64,000 nucleotides of DNA, from NCBI GenBank assembly GCA_019695055.1, contig JAIBAT010000104.1, positions 30,770 through 94,769 on the forward strand. The letters are read 5' to 3'. This document shows positions 32,528 to 41,498 of the stretch, piece after piece. This DNA is from Candidatus Sumerlaeaceae bacterium. Lineage in GTDB: Bacteria; Sumerlaeota; Sumerlaeia; Sumerlaeales; Sumerlaeaceae. The translations under genes and the position numbers were made by a program. The notes under the pieces are model-generated. The model saw only the letters and a list, made by a program, of their open reading frames with translations. It ran no database searches and was not told where the DNA came from. The number at the start of each line of letters is the position of its first letter. Position 1 is the stretch's first letter.

Positions 32528-32892
32528 TTTCATGGGTCTGCAAGGGGTTTTTAGAGGTCCTAAGGGAATATGCAAGACCCACCCGCCTGTGCCATGATCC
32601 TTTCCACTTCCCCAAAAAGGAGCTTCAACATGACATCGCCTGAGCCACCTACCAAAACCGGCACCTCCAGCTTGCTTTCGAGCACCATCCGGTCAAGTCC
32701 ACCGATCTCCCATCGCGTCGCAACCGTTTCAGCATACCCCCGACATCCACGCCAATCATCACCACCGCCCCGAAATAACGAAAAATGGCAAAAATTCGCG
32801 CGATTTTTTGAGAGCCGTCAATGATTCCAATCACTGCACTTGGAAGAAAATACCCGCAAAAATGAAATTTGCCTCCCCCTCTCCCTCCCCCC
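32528..32892 (-). repeat. Dispersed non-coding repeat, copy B (reverse orientation)
   Basis: On the minus strand this 365-bp block follows copy A (13949-14252) over most of its length, from a G-rich run through GCGGGTATTTTC, GACGGCTCTCAAAAAATCG, TTTTTCGTTATTTCGGGGCG, TTGGCGTGGATG, GTTGAAGCTCC and GGCACAGG to GACCCATGAA. Copy B has about 60 extra bases between the TTGGCGTGGATG and GTTGAAGCTCC segments. Similarity stops abruptly just beyond GACCCATGAA on the IS110 side and at the end of the G-run on the other side. The two copies are about 18 kb apart, and each lies in a long gene-free spacer. Confidence 0.75.
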
Positions 32893-33030
32893 TGCTAAGC
32901 AGGCGACCGAGGGAGTCTCAGAACCTAACAATCGGAACAGCAACGCCAATTGACCAGCGGAACCGGGCAGCCAGCGCCCTTTTCCTTCCACTCCGTCTGA
33001 AACATTTCACCTCTGGGCCCAGTCGCTCTC

Positions 33031-33101
33031 ATTTTATGGGTCTACAGAGGGTCGCAAGCGTCTGTAAGGGAATAGGCAAACCATTTCTCCCGTGGTATGT
33101 C
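33031..33101 (-). repeat. Degenerate partial copy C of the dispersed repeat
   Basis: On the minus strand this 71-bp stretch reads GGTTTGCCTATTCCCTTAC, then a diverged middle, then GTAGACCCATAAAAT, matching the terminal part of copies A and B in the same order. It lies about 140 bp beyond copy B in the same orientation, so copies B and C form a loose tandem. The surrounding spacer from 32893 to 33470 has no convincing gene. It also contains GGGGACAGTC at 33307-33316, shared with the RAYT borders, between two GAAAAGTGC words. Confidence 0.5.
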
Positions 33102-33470
33102 AGTTCCCAAATAGGTCAGGTCGGCGTACCTCCTCATCAGGCGACGCCACCGCCCCTATCGCAGATTATGGCAGGAAATAAAAGTCATTTAATCCGCACC
33201 GTTCTTTGAAATCACTAAACTTAAAAAATCGCCCAAAAAATTTCCCGGTGGCCGAAAACCTTTGACAATCCAGCCTGTCTGTAATCGCCGGTTGAAAAGT
33301 GCGGCAGGGGACAGTCGAAAAGTGCAGCACCTCCATTCTGCAAGGGGGGAATGTTCTATAACATGGAAGAATGGGCCGAGATAGGCCGCTCGCGTTTACC
33401 GCTTTTGCTTGCCGTGGGCAATTACACCGCGCACGGTAGCCTGAAATCATTGTGTGTGGAGGAAAGAAAG

Positions 33471-33716
33471 ATGCTTCAGGATCGCTTTGTGAAGATCATG
33501 CTTGTCGTAATCGCTGGATTGCTGGCCATGAATCTGGTCAAGCCATCCGCAAGCCTTGTGGCGACCCCGGCCATGGCTCAGGGCTCGAACGTGGATGTGG
33601 TCTCCGTTAAGGGGTACAATGTTGTTGGCCTGAAGGACGTTGTCTCGTTGGGAGATGGAAAGAGCTTTGTGGTATCCGCCCCCGACAAGTTCATGGTTTA
33701 TCAGGTCACCAAGTAG
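33471..33716 (+). CDS. Small exported or membrane-anchored protein of unknown function
   Basis: An 81-residue protein with an excellent ribosome-binding site (GGAGG, seven to eight bases before the ATG). It has one hydrophobic N-terminal segment (IMLVVIAGLLAMNLV) followed by an Ala-X-Ala-like site (TPAMAQG), and then about 45 residues rich in Val, Gly, Ser and Lys that look like a short beta domain ending MVYQVTK. The longer upstream frame is rejected because it lacks such a signal. It stands alone after the repeat zone and is followed by a GC-rich stem-loop. Family not recognised. Confidence 0.62.
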   Translation: MLQDRFVKIMLVVIAGLLAMNLVKPSASLVATPAMAQGSNVDVVSVKGYNVVGLKDVVSLGDGKSFVVSAPDKFMVYQVTK

Positions 33717-33749
33717 CCCAATCACCTGCCAGTATCTGGTGGATTTAAA

Positions 33750-33777
33750 GCCCCGGCGGAGGATGTTCGCCCGGGGC
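33750..33777 (+). terminator. GC-rich stem-loop after the small exported protein gene
   Basis: GCCCCGG (33750-33756) pairs perfectly with CCGGGGC (33771-33777) around a 14-base loop, 34 bp after the stop at 33716. No run of T follows directly, so intrinsic termination is only plausible. Confidence 0.45.
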
Positions 33778-33820
33778 GCAATACACTTGGCTTTTCCCGC
33801 CAGGACCAAGGGCCCACAAT

Positions 33821-35692
33821 TTGACCAGGACAATTGCCCAGCTTTTCAAGGATTGCGTCCTCAAGTATGCCTCTGTCACGGCATACATTGACGATCACTC
33901 CGATACGCCTTCCAGACAAACTTACGCTGAGTTGGGAGAGGAAGTCGCCGCGTTTGCCGCTGGACTTCAATCTGCCGGTATTCAGTTTGGAGACCGTGTG
34001 GCTGTGGTCTCCGACAATTGCCCGCGGTGGCGCACGACCGATATGGCGCTCCTTTCCTTCGGGGGCGTCAATGTTCCCCGGGGGTGCGATTCCGCGACTC
34101 CGGAGCTGTGGTACATCATCAACCACAGCGAGTCCATTGCCGCCGTGGTTCAGGATAAGAAGACATTCGAGCGGGTTTTCAAGGTTGTCCAGGAAGCGGC
34201 CTCGCTGCGGCTCATTGTCATGCTCGACGATTCCGCGGGATCCCTTGAGACACTTTATGGAACGCGGGTTGAGAACTATTCTGCGCTCGTTGCTGCTGGC
34301 AGGGAAGCTATGGCCCGCGGCGAGTATCAGGACGCAGCGGTGGAGGAATCCACTCTTGCCGCCATCGTTTATACTTCGGGCACCACGAACATTCCGAAGG
34401 GGGTGATGCTGACCCATGGGAATTTGTGCCACCAACCCGAGCATATCGAATTTGGCCGCAGACCGGAGCCCGGCGAGCTCATGCTGTCCATCCTGCCCAC
34501 ATGGCATGTCTATGAACGCATCGTTGAGTATTTTGCCCTATATTATGGTTTGACGCTGATTTACTCGGAAAAGCGGCATTTGCGGGAGGACCTGAGCCGG
34601 TACAAGCCCCATATCCTTCCATGTGTTCCCCGTATGTGGGAAACCATCTATGACGCCATTTTTCAGAAGTTGCGCAAGGAGCCTCCCCTGCGACAAAAGC
34701 TGTTTCACTTCTTCGAGGCGTGCGGAGGCCACTTCATCGCGGCTCGAAGGCGCATTCGTGGACGTGAAGCGCGGCCCAGTCCAGTTGGTCCGATTCCATT
34801 GCTTCTGGCATGGATTGTTTACCTTGGCCTTTGGCCCCTTTATCGCCTTGGGGACAAACTGGTTTTCTCAAAAATCCGAAATGTGACCGGCGGGGATCTT
34901 TGGGCTGCTGTTAGCGGTGGCGGCAGCCTTGCTCCCTATCTTGATGACTTCTTCGAGGTTGTCGGAATCCCGATCCTCAATGGTTACGGTCTCACGGAAA
35001 CTTCGCCTGTGCTGTCCGTGCGGGACTTGCGCGACAACGTCCGCGGAACCGTGGGAAAGCCGATTCCCCAAACGGAAATCCGAATCCGCGACGAGTCGGG
35101 AAACAACGTTCGTCAGGGCGATCACGGAGTGATTTGGGCACGGGGTCCGCAGGTCATGGCCGGCTACTTCAAGAATGAAGAGGAGACGCGCCGCATTCTT
35201 GATCGTGAGGGTTGGCTCAACACAGGCGATCTGGGTTGGTTCACGTATCGAGGTCACCTGGTCATCTCCGGCCGGGCCAAGGATACCATAGTTTTGTCCG
35301 GAGGTGAAAACATTGAGCCGGAGCCCATCGAAATCGTGGCCTCAAAGAGTCCTTTGATAACACAAATCATGGTGGTTGGGCAGGACCAGAAGGCGCTTGG
35401 GGCGTTGGTCTTTCCCGACTACAAAATGCTTGGTCCTATTGTCGGGTTGCCAGAAGACACACCTCCCGCCGCCTTTACCGGGAATCCCAAGGTGATCCGC
35501 AAATTGCGGGAGGAGATTGCCCATCAGATGAAACTGGCCGGTGGTTTCCGATCTTTTGAGGCCATTTCGCGGGTCGCGCTGCTTGACGAGCCTTTTTCGG
35601 AGGCCAACGGAATGCTTACGCAAACGATGAAACTGAAGCGCAATGTGGCGATGAAGCGCTATGCGACCCTTATCGCGGATCTTTACAAGTAG
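33821..35692 (+). CDS. Long-chain fatty acid-CoA ligase (AMP-forming)
   Basis: The 623-residue protein is an adenylate-forming enzyme with the ATP-binding motif IVYTSGTTNIPKGVMLTH, the acyl-site segment LNGYGLTETSPVLSVRD and the hinge region WLNTGDLGWF...GRAKDTIVLSGGENIEPEPIE. The overall length and the basic insertion around residues 300-350 (RRRIRGREARPSP plus a hydrophobic stretch) match the FAA1/FadD-like bacterial branch that activates long-chain fatty acids, often at the membrane. No ATG fits, so the start is TTG, with sequence resembling the family from MTRTIAQLF. Acyl-chain preference cannot be told. The next gene begins 33 bp downstream. Confidence 0.88.
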   Translation: MTRTIAQLFKDCVLKYASVTAYIDDHSDTPSRQTYAELGEEVAAFAAGLQSAGIQFGDRVAVVSDNCPRWRTTDMALLSFGGVNVPRGCDSATPELWYIINHSESIAAVVQDKKTFERVFKVVQEAASLRLIVMLDDSAGSLETLYGTRVENYSALVAAGREAMARGEYQDAAVEESTLAAIVYTSGTTNIPKGVMLTHGNLCHQPEHIEFGRRPEPGELMLSILPTWHVYERIVEYFALYYGLTLIYSEKRHLREDLSRYKPHILPCVPRMWETIYDAIFQKLRKEPPLRQKLFHFFEACGGHFIAARRRIRGREARPSPVGPIPLLLAWIVYLGLWPLYRLGDKLVFSKIRNVTGGDLWAAVSGGGSLAPYLDDFFEVVGIPILNGYGLTETSPVLSVRDLRDNVRGTVGKPIPQTEIRIRDESGNNVRQGDHGVIWARGPQVMAGYFKNEEETRRILDREGWLNTGDLGWFTYRGHLVISGRAKDTIVLSGGENIEPEPIEIVASKSPLITQIMVVGQDQKALGALVFPDYKMLGPIVGLPEDTPPAAFTGNPKVIRKLREEIAHQMKLAGGFRSFEAISRVALLDEPFSEANGMLTQTMKLKRNVAMKRYATLIADLYK

Positions 35693-35725
35693 GGCCATGT
35701 CGGACGGAGAAGCATTGGGTATTCC

Positions 35726-37129
35726 ATGAAAATCAAGTTCTGGGGTGCGGCACACACAGTAACAGGTTCGAGCCATTTGCTGCTGGTGGATGGCGCAAGG
35801 GTACTTCTCGATTGCGGGCTTTTCCAGGGCTCGCGAAAGATTGCCCGACAGATCAATTCAGAGTTTGTGATTCCCCCAGCCGGAATTAACGAAATGATCC
35901 TGTCGCATGCACACATCGATCATTCGGGGAACATTCCCGGGCTGGTGAAGGCGGGATTCCGGGGACCCATTTACTGTACTCCGGCCACACAGGATCTAAC
36001 TCGCGTTCTACTTCGCGACAGCGGGCACATCCAGGAAAGTGACGCCAACTTCCTGAACCGAAAGAAGTCCCGCAACCATGAGCCACCGGTGGAACCCCTC
36101 TATACCATGGATGACGCGGAGCGCGCCATTCCGCTGCTGCGCCCGAGAAGCTATGATGAACCCTTCACTGTGGCCAACGGGAGGCTAAGTGCGGTTTTTC
36201 GGGATGTGGGACATATCCTGGGATCGGCCTTTGTGGAAATGACTGCCGCCGAAAACGGCCAAACCCGCAAAATCATTTTTTCGGGGGACATTGGCCCCCC
36301 TCACAAGACCATTTTAAAGGACCCCGAGGTTCCCGCCGAGGCCGACGTATTGATCATGGAAAGCACCTATGGAAATCGGTGCCATGCCGCCGAGGAGGAT
36401 GTTGAGATCAAGTTGGCGGACTGCGTGAACCGGGTGGTGGCTCGGGGGGGAAAGATTATTATTCCGGCGTTCAGTGTGGAAAGGACCCAGGAAGTCGTTT
36501 ATGCGCTGAACAAGCTGTGGAATGCCGGGAAACTGCAGCGAATTCCGGTGTATGTGGACAGCCCGCTTGCGGTGAACGTGACGGAGATTTTCCGACATCA
36601 TCCAGAGTGCTTTGACCAGGAAATCAACCAGTCCCTCATCGATGATCCGGATCCGTTCGGTTTTGAAGGCCTGATTTACGTTCGCGATGTAATGACATCG
36701 AAGAGAATCAATATGTTGCGGTCGCCTTGCATTGTCATCAGTGGGTCTGGCATGTGCGAAGCCGGTCGAGTCCTTCACCATCTTGCAAACAACATCGAGG
36801 ATCCCAGAAGTGCGGTGTTTTTTGTAGGTTTCCAGGCCGAAAACACCCTTGGACGCAAACTGGTGGATGGCCTGAAGGAGGTGAAAATACTCGGTGACCC
36901 ATATCAGGTGAAGGCGGAAATTGTGATCTTCAACTCGTTCAGTGGTCACGCCGACGCAGAAGGCCTGCGGGCGTTTGCCGGCAATGTGGCACAGTCTGGC
37001 CGGTTGAAGAAAATCTTCCTGGTTCACGGGGAGGAGACGGCTATGGCGGCTTTGAAAGAGACGCTCGGGGCCGACCTGCCTAACTGCGAGGTCATAATGC
37101 CGGCACGGGGCGAGGAGTTCGAGATTTAG
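35726..37129 (+). CDS. Beta-CASP metallo-beta-lactamase-fold nuclease
   Basis: The 467-residue protein begins with an MBL domain carrying the zinc motif SHAHIDHSG (HxHxDH), further metal ligands in DVGHILGS and FSGDIG, and the beta-CASP segment with ESTYGNR, IPAFSVERTQEVVYALN, VISGSGMCEAGR and the terminal SFSGHADAEGL and FLVHGE. It matches RNA-processing exonucleases of the YSH1/CPSF73 group. In bacteria these act as ribonucleases in the cytoplasm. It overlaps no neighbour but follows the acyl-CoA ligase closely. Its RNA substrate is unknown. Confidence 0.9.
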   Translation: MKIKFWGAAHTVTGSSHLLLVDGARVLLDCGLFQGSRKIARQINSEFVIPPAGINEMILSHAHIDHSGNIPGLVKAGFRGPIYCTPATQDLTRVLLRDSGHIQESDANFLNRKKSRNHEPPVEPLYTMDDAERAIPLLRPRSYDEPFTVANGRLSAVFRDVGHILGSAFVEMTAAENGQTRKIIFSGDIGPPHKTILKDPEVPAEADVLIMESTYGNRCHAAEEDVEIKLADCVNRVVARGGKIIIPAFSVERTQEVVYALNKLWNAGKLQRIPVYVDSPLAVNVTEIFRHHPECFDQEINQSLIDDPDPFGFEGLIYVRDVMTSKRINMLRSPCIVISGSGMCEAGRVLHHLANNIEDPRSAVFFVGFQAENTLGRKLVDGLKEVKILGDPYQVKAEIVIFNSFSGHADAEGLRAFAGNVAQSGRLKKIFLVHGEETAMAALKETLGADLPNCEVIMPARGEEFEI

Positions 37130-37195
37130 GCCAGCCCCCGGCATTGGGACGCGCATTTGTGTTGCCGTCACGGAACATCATGATAGGAGAGAATC

Positions 37196-39283
37196 ATGGA
37201 TGTTCTGCTGATATACATCGATTCCGGGGGCCCATCGCGCTATCTGCGCTACCTTGAGGTCGGGCTCTGCCATCAGGTGCTCGCGGATGGCCAGCTTAAC
37301 ACCACGAGTGTCCTGCTGCACCCGGATCGGCGCCCCGAGGAAGTACTGGCGATTTTTCAGCAGCATCCTGCGCGGCTGGTCGGGTTCTTCTTCGACGAGT
37401 TCAACGCGCCAGCGACGTTTGCCTTTGCCAGCCAACTTCACACATCCTTCCCCGACACACCCCTATGTGCGTTTGGGATCTACCCTGCGCTTGCTCCGGA
37501 CAGGATTGCGCTATCCAAGGATTTTGACTACCTGGTCATCGGGGAGGGCGAGATAGCTCTCCTGGAGCTCGCAAATCAAACGATCCGCGGCGGTGACGTC
37601 AAGCAGATCAAGAACCTCTGGTTTCGCCAGGACAAGGCCATGTCCAGAAATCCTTTGCGGCCGCTGCAGGATAACCTCGATTTGCTGCCGTACCCCAACC
37701 GCTCCTTGTTTGAGCAAGAACCGCAACGCGTGCCTGGTAATGATCGCTACCTTTACATAGCCGCATCGCGCGGGTGTCCCCAAGATTGCATTTTCTGCTA
37801 CAGCCCGGTGCTCAAAAAGGCCTACGAAGGTAAGGGCAATTACTACCGGATGCGCTCCCCGCAGAACTTGGCGGGAGAGATTCTCGGCGAGTTGCGGCGG
37901 TTTCCATACGCCGGCGTTAATTTCGTGGATGAGATGTTTCCGACGGACAAGACCTGGCTAAAGGGACTGGTGCAAAAGCTCGGGAGTGGCGCAAAGGTCA
38001 ATTTTCAAGCCACCGTGGCTGCGGAACGGATTGATGCCGAAGTGCTGGATTTGCTGAAAGCAGCGGGTTGTGAACGGCTCCAGTTTGGGGTGGAAACAGG
38101 GAACGAAGCCTTTCGAAAACGACTGGCGACCCGTAACCTGAGTAATGACCGCCTGCGCGCGGTTTTTGCCGCAGCCCGCGAAAGGGGGATTGCCGTGGTC
38201 GCGAAAAATATGATCGGCCTGCCCCTCGAATCAGAACCCCTGATCCAGGAAACCCTGACGTTTAACCAGGTGCTCAATCCGGATGAGATTGTCTGTACCG
38301 CGTACCAGCCGATTGAGGGCTCGTCCCTGTATCAATACTCAAAGGACAAGCAGTACGTGACGCCCGTGCCCCAGGCTGGCCCGGATTCCACGTTGCCTGA
38401 TTTCACATCCCTGTCGCTGAAGCTGCCCGACGTCTCTCCCGAGATCATTCGAAACTATCTCTATCGGCTTCACTTCATGAATGTGGTGGAGAAACTCAAG
38501 CAGGTCCCGAAATCGCAAGGTTATATGGATTTTCTTGCGGAACTCCCGCGTGCCAAGTTCCATATGCGCTATGCGGCGGCTGTGGACGTGGGGCGCACGA
38601 AGCGGGGAGACACTGATTTTGCCTACATTTGCATTGAGACCGGCTCGGACTGCCGGTTTGCAGTAAACCTTAGGGCGCAGTCGCTTTTGCGTTTTTCGCT
38701 CTATATGCCGCCGGCCAGCTTCCAGCGGGTCGCCCGTCGACAGGCGAGCGTAGTGGCCGAGGTACTCCTGGTCCGGAATGGTGAAGAGGTGCCGCTTTAC
38801 TATCGTGCGATAACACAAAACTCGAAGGCCATTGCCGAGAAGTGGCAGGACTGCATGGTCGCAATTCCGGAGGATGCCGGTGAGGCGGAAATCTTGTTCC
38901 GGGCCAGTTGCGGTGACGCCAGAGACATCAGGGCGGTCGTTTTCTGGGGGATGCCTTCGCTTTCCGAGCAGCAGGCGTTAATGGCAAATAACGAAGCTGT
39001 CGCACACGTGAAGGCGGATTACGAAGCCCAGCTCGCAACGAAGGATCAGGCTATTTCGAGCCTGGAAAGTCAGCTAAGGGAATCACGGGAACGGGAACTG
39101 GAAGCCATCAAGGAAAGAGACGCAAAAGCTGCCAGGGTGGGGGAGATGCACGTCCGCATCCTTGAATTGGAGAAATTTATTGCTGACAACAAGCCTTACC
39201 TGGACGAACTTGAGAAGGCGCGTGCCGACAAGGAGGCTGGGATTGCCGGCAAACTAAAGGGGCTTTTCAAAAAAACGGAATGA
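37196..39283 (+). CDS. Radical SAM protein with N-terminal B12-binding-like domain and C-terminal coiled coil
   Basis: The 695-residue protein starts with a Rossmann-like B12-binding-type domain (1-135) that lacks the DxHxxG cobalamin-ligand motif. It continues with a radical SAM core whose cluster ligands are Cys194, Cys198 and Cys201 (RGCPQDCIFCYSP). Domains after about residue 430 are not recognised, and residues about 625-690 are a charged coiled coil (EAQLATKDQAISSLESQL). The layout resembles the BchE/HpnP/HpnJ group and other radical SAM enzymes of membrane or natural-product modification. An AGGAGAG ribosome-binding site precedes the ATG. It converges on hfq with 12 bp between stops. 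Substrate unknown. Confidence 0.83.
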   Translation: MDVLLIYIDSGGPSRYLRYLEVGLCHQVLADGQLNTTSVLLHPDRRPEEVLAIFQQHPARLVGFFFDEFNAPATFAFASQLHTSFPDTPLCAFGIYPALAPDRIALSKDFDYLVIGEGEIALLELANQTIRGGDVKQIKNLWFRQDKAMSRNPLRPLQDNLDLLPYPNRSLFEQEPQRVPGNDRYLYIAASRGCPQDCIFCYSPVLKKAYEGKGNYYRMRSPQNLAGEILGELRRFPYAGVNFVDEMFPTDKTWLKGLVQKLGSGAKVNFQATVAAERIDAEVLDLLKAAGCERLQFGVETGNEAFRKRLATRNLSNDRLRAVFAAARERGIAVVAKNMIGLPLESEPLIQETLTFNQVLNPDEIVCTAYQPIEGSSLYQYSKDKQYVTPVPQAGPDSTLPDFTSLSLKLPDVSPEIIRNYLYRLHFMNVVEKLKQVPKSQGYMDFLAELPRAKFHMRYAAAVDVGRTKRGDTDFAYICIETGSDCRFAVNLRAQSLLRFSLYMPPASFQRVARRQASVVAEVLLVRNGEEVPLYYRAITQNSKAIAEKWQDCMVAIPEDAGEAEILFRASCGDARDIRAVVFWGMPSLSEQQALMANNEAVAHVKADYEAQLATKDQAISSLESQLRESRERELEAIKERDAKAARVGEMHVRILELEKFIADNKPYLDELEKARADKEAGIAGKLKGLFKKTE

Positions 39284-39295
39284 AATCCGGTCCGG

Positions 39296-39670
39296 TTATT
39301 CGGACGGGACTTTGACCTCGCTCTGCTCCTTGAGATTCAACGAGGAAAAATCCATGCTGTTGAAGCTTTCCTTCTTCTGTTTGGGTGCGGGCTTGCCCTG
39401 CCCTCCACGGCGTTCAGCCGGTTTTTCGGCGGAGGTCTCTTCCTCGGCGTGCCTGGGGGAGGAAGTGCGCTTGGAGACAAGTTGCGCAATGGCGTGCTTA
39501 TAAATGAGATGCTGTTCGCCACCGCTGTTCAGGACCACTGTGAAGTTGTCGAAACCCTTAACGTGGCCGCGAAGCTCAGTGCCATTCGTGAGAAGGATCT
39601 TCACCTCGCCGCTTTCGCGACGAACCTGATTCAGAAAGCTGTCCTGCAAATTCATGCCTGATTTCGACAT
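39296..39670 (-). CDS. hfq: Hfq-family RNA chaperone with extended C-terminal tail
   Basis: Residues 5-70 match Hfq: [18 protein letters not shown], the Sm1 segment [19 protein letters not shown] and the Sm2 motif with YKHAI (57-61). Hfq hexamers bind small RNAs and poly(A) tracts and regulate mRNA. The 124-residue protein is longer than many family members because of a charged, probably disordered tail from about residue 68, with [20 protein letters not shown] near its middle. The ATG at 39670 is preceded by GGAG seven bases away; the longer frame starts at TTG. miaA lies 123 bp upstream, which is the classical miaA-hfq gene order. Confidence 0.92.
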   Translation of the reverse strand: MSKSGMNLQDSFLNQVRRESGEVKILLTNGTELRGHVKGFDNFTVVLNSGGEQHLIYKHAIAQLVSKRTSSPRHAEEETSAEKPAERRGGQGKPAPKQKKESFNSMDFSSLNLKEQSEVKVPSE

Positions 39671-39793
39671 CAACGACTCCAATGCGTACTGCGTTTGCCT
39701 CTCATGCTGAAAGCATAAGGGATTGGTGTTTGTAGGTACGATACGCCATGCGTTTCAAGGAAAAAGGACACGGTTGGTTGCCGTACCTTTGCC

Positions 39794-40720
39794 TCACCTG
39801 CCTTCGAAAGTCCTGCAAATTTGTTCTGCGGCCCGCTCTGCAGAAAGGTTGTCCATATTCAGGGTTTCAGCACCCTTCATGGCTTTGAACCACGTGAGCT
39901 GGCGTTTTGCGTAGTTGCGCGATCTCTGCTTCATACGGTTTGCAGCATCTTCAAGGGACAGCAATCCGCTCAGGTGGTCAGCCATCTCGGCATAGCCGAG
40001 CGCACAGAACGCCGGGTTGTCCCGTGAGAACCCGCTATCAAGGTAGGTGCGAATCTCAGAAAGGAGCCCTTTCGCGATCATTTCATCCACGCGACGGTCA
40101 ATTCGCGCATACAAGTCCTTGCGCGACCGCTGTAGCAGAAATGTTGCCGCCTGGTAACGTGGTGATTCCTGGGATTGCTTCTGCAGTGCGGTGATGGGCT
40201 GACCGGTGGCATAATAGACTTCCAAAGCTCGCAAAATCCTTTGGCGGTCATTGGGCATTATATGTTTTGCTCCCGGGTCGACCCGCATCAGTTCCCGGTA
40301 CAGTTCGCCCAGTCCTTCTGAATTGGCCCTGCTTTCAAGCTGGCTTCGGATCTGGTCCGATTTTCCGGCATTGGAGAATACTCCATTTACCAATCCGCGC
40401 AGGTAAAGGCCGGTTCCACCGCAAACGATTGGAATTTGGCCAGCCTGGGTGAGCCGTGCGATAATTTCGTCCGCGGCCCGGATGAAATCGCCGAGGTTGT
40501 ACTGGTAGTCGGGTTCCACGCAATCCACGAGGTGACACGTCACCCCGCCCAATTCCTCGAGTGTGGGTTTTCCCGTTCCAATGGAGAGATGCCGGTAAAC
40601 CTGCATGGAATCCGCTGAAATGATCTCTGTTTCAAGCTTGCGCGCCAATTCCACGGCAACGGCTGTCTTGCCAATCCCCGTTGGGCCGGTCACGATGATA
40701 ATGTCGGGCTTCAAAAGCAC
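39794..40720 (-). CDS. miaA: tRNA dimethylallyltransferase
   Basis: The 308-residue protein carries the MiaA P-loop VTGPTGIGKTAVAVELA, the substrate motif ISADSMQVYRHLSIGTGKP, CGGTGLYLRGLVNG and the terminal RNYAKRQLTWFK. MiaA transfers a dimethylallyl group to N6 of A37 in tRNAs reading codons that begin with U. The start is GTG at 40720. The gene follows pgeF by 16 bp and precedes hfq, so the cluster is likely co-transcribed. miaB, which adds the later methylthio group at the same base, is encoded 5 kb away on the same strand. Confidence 0.96.
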   Translation of the reverse strand: MLLKPDIIIVTGPTGIGKTAVAVELARKLETEIISADSMQVYRHLSIGTGKPTLEELGGVTCHLVDCVEPDYQYNLGDFIRAADEIIARLTQAGQIPIVCGGTGLYLRGLVNGVFSNAGKSDQIRSQLESRANSEGLGELYRELMRVDPGAKHIMPNDRQRILRALEVYYATGQPITALQKQSQESPRYQAATFLLQRSRKDLYARIDRRVDEMIAKGLLSEIRTYLDSGFSRDNPAFCALGYAEMADHLSGLLSLEDAANRMKQRSRNYAKRQLTWFKAMKGAETLNMDNLSAERAAEQICRTFEGR

Positions 40721-40736
40721 TTGTCAGGTAGTCGCG

Positions 40737-41498
40737 CTATTCAATGGCGGCAATCATGGTGATGGAACGTCCTGCCTTGGGGCCGTCGGCGCGGTAGGAA
40801 TGAAACTTGTCGTGGTTTCTAAGTGTGCAGATCCCACTGGTTTCGATGTTGCCCTGAGGAATACCGGAACTTGCCATCTGAAAAACGTTCAGGGCAGGCA
40901 AATCAAGGTTCCGGCCCCGCAGGAACTCAACTCCAGCCCTTGACGCGTCCTGAAACCCTTGCGAAAACTGGGCGACCATTTCCGGGCTGACCTCGTAGAC
41001 CTCACCACAAATGGATGGAGCCAGCCACGCCACGATGTCTTCGGGATCGGAACCCAATTCCGCCATTGTTTCCACAGCCTTACTGGCAATACGATCAAAC
41101 GTTCCTTTCCATCCGGCGTGAATGGCCGCGACGGCGTGGGTTCGGGCGTCACAAAGCAATATTGGTACACAGTCGGCCGTAAACACGCAGAGCGCGGTGC
41201 CAATTCCCCGGCAAACCAGTGCATCTGTGTCGGGAAAAACAATTGGTTCCCTGTTTCCACTGCCGGCTGTGACCACTGCGACATTAGCCGTGTGGCGTTG
41301 ATTGGCATAGGCGACGGGGAAATCGCCAATACCCAGCAAATCTCGAAGTCGCTGGGTATCGACAGCCCGTTCGCCCCCCGGTTCGACAAATGCGCGACTT
41401 GTGGAACCGTGCCGAAGAAATGGTAACTTCGACAGGAGTTCAGAACGTACCAGGCATGGTTCCGAGGATTGGGCAGCTGCTTGTTCCAACTGTGTCAT
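40737..41498 (-). CDS. pgeF: Peptidoglycan editing factor PgeF / YfiH-family polyphenol oxidase-like protein
   Basis: The 253-residue protein shows the YfiH/PgeF (LACC1-like) pattern: HGSTSRAF near the N-terminus, YANQRHTANV, the conserved CVFTADCVPILLCD and HAGWKGTFDRIA with zinc-binding His and Cys, PSICGEVYEVSPE and the terminal NHDKFHSYRADG. Members were described as copper/zinc oxidoreductases, and in E. coli PgeF is linked to removal of misincorporated amino acids from peptidoglycan precursors. The ATG at 41498 overlaps the rlmN stop (ATGA), so the longer upstream frame is rejected. miaA follows after 16 bp. Confidence 0.93.
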   Translation of the reverse strand: MTQLEQAAAQSSEPCLVRSELLSKLPFLRHGSTSRAFVEPGGERAVDTQRLRDLLGIGDFPVAYANQRHTANVAVVTAGSGNREPIVFPDTDALVCRGIGTALCVFTADCVPILLCDARTHAVAAIHAGWKGTFDRIASKAVETMAELGSDPEDIVAWLAPSICGEVYEVSPEMVAQFSQGFQDASRAGVEFLRGRNLDLPALNVFQMASSGIPQGNIETSGICTLRNHDKFHSYRADGPKAGRSITMIAAIE

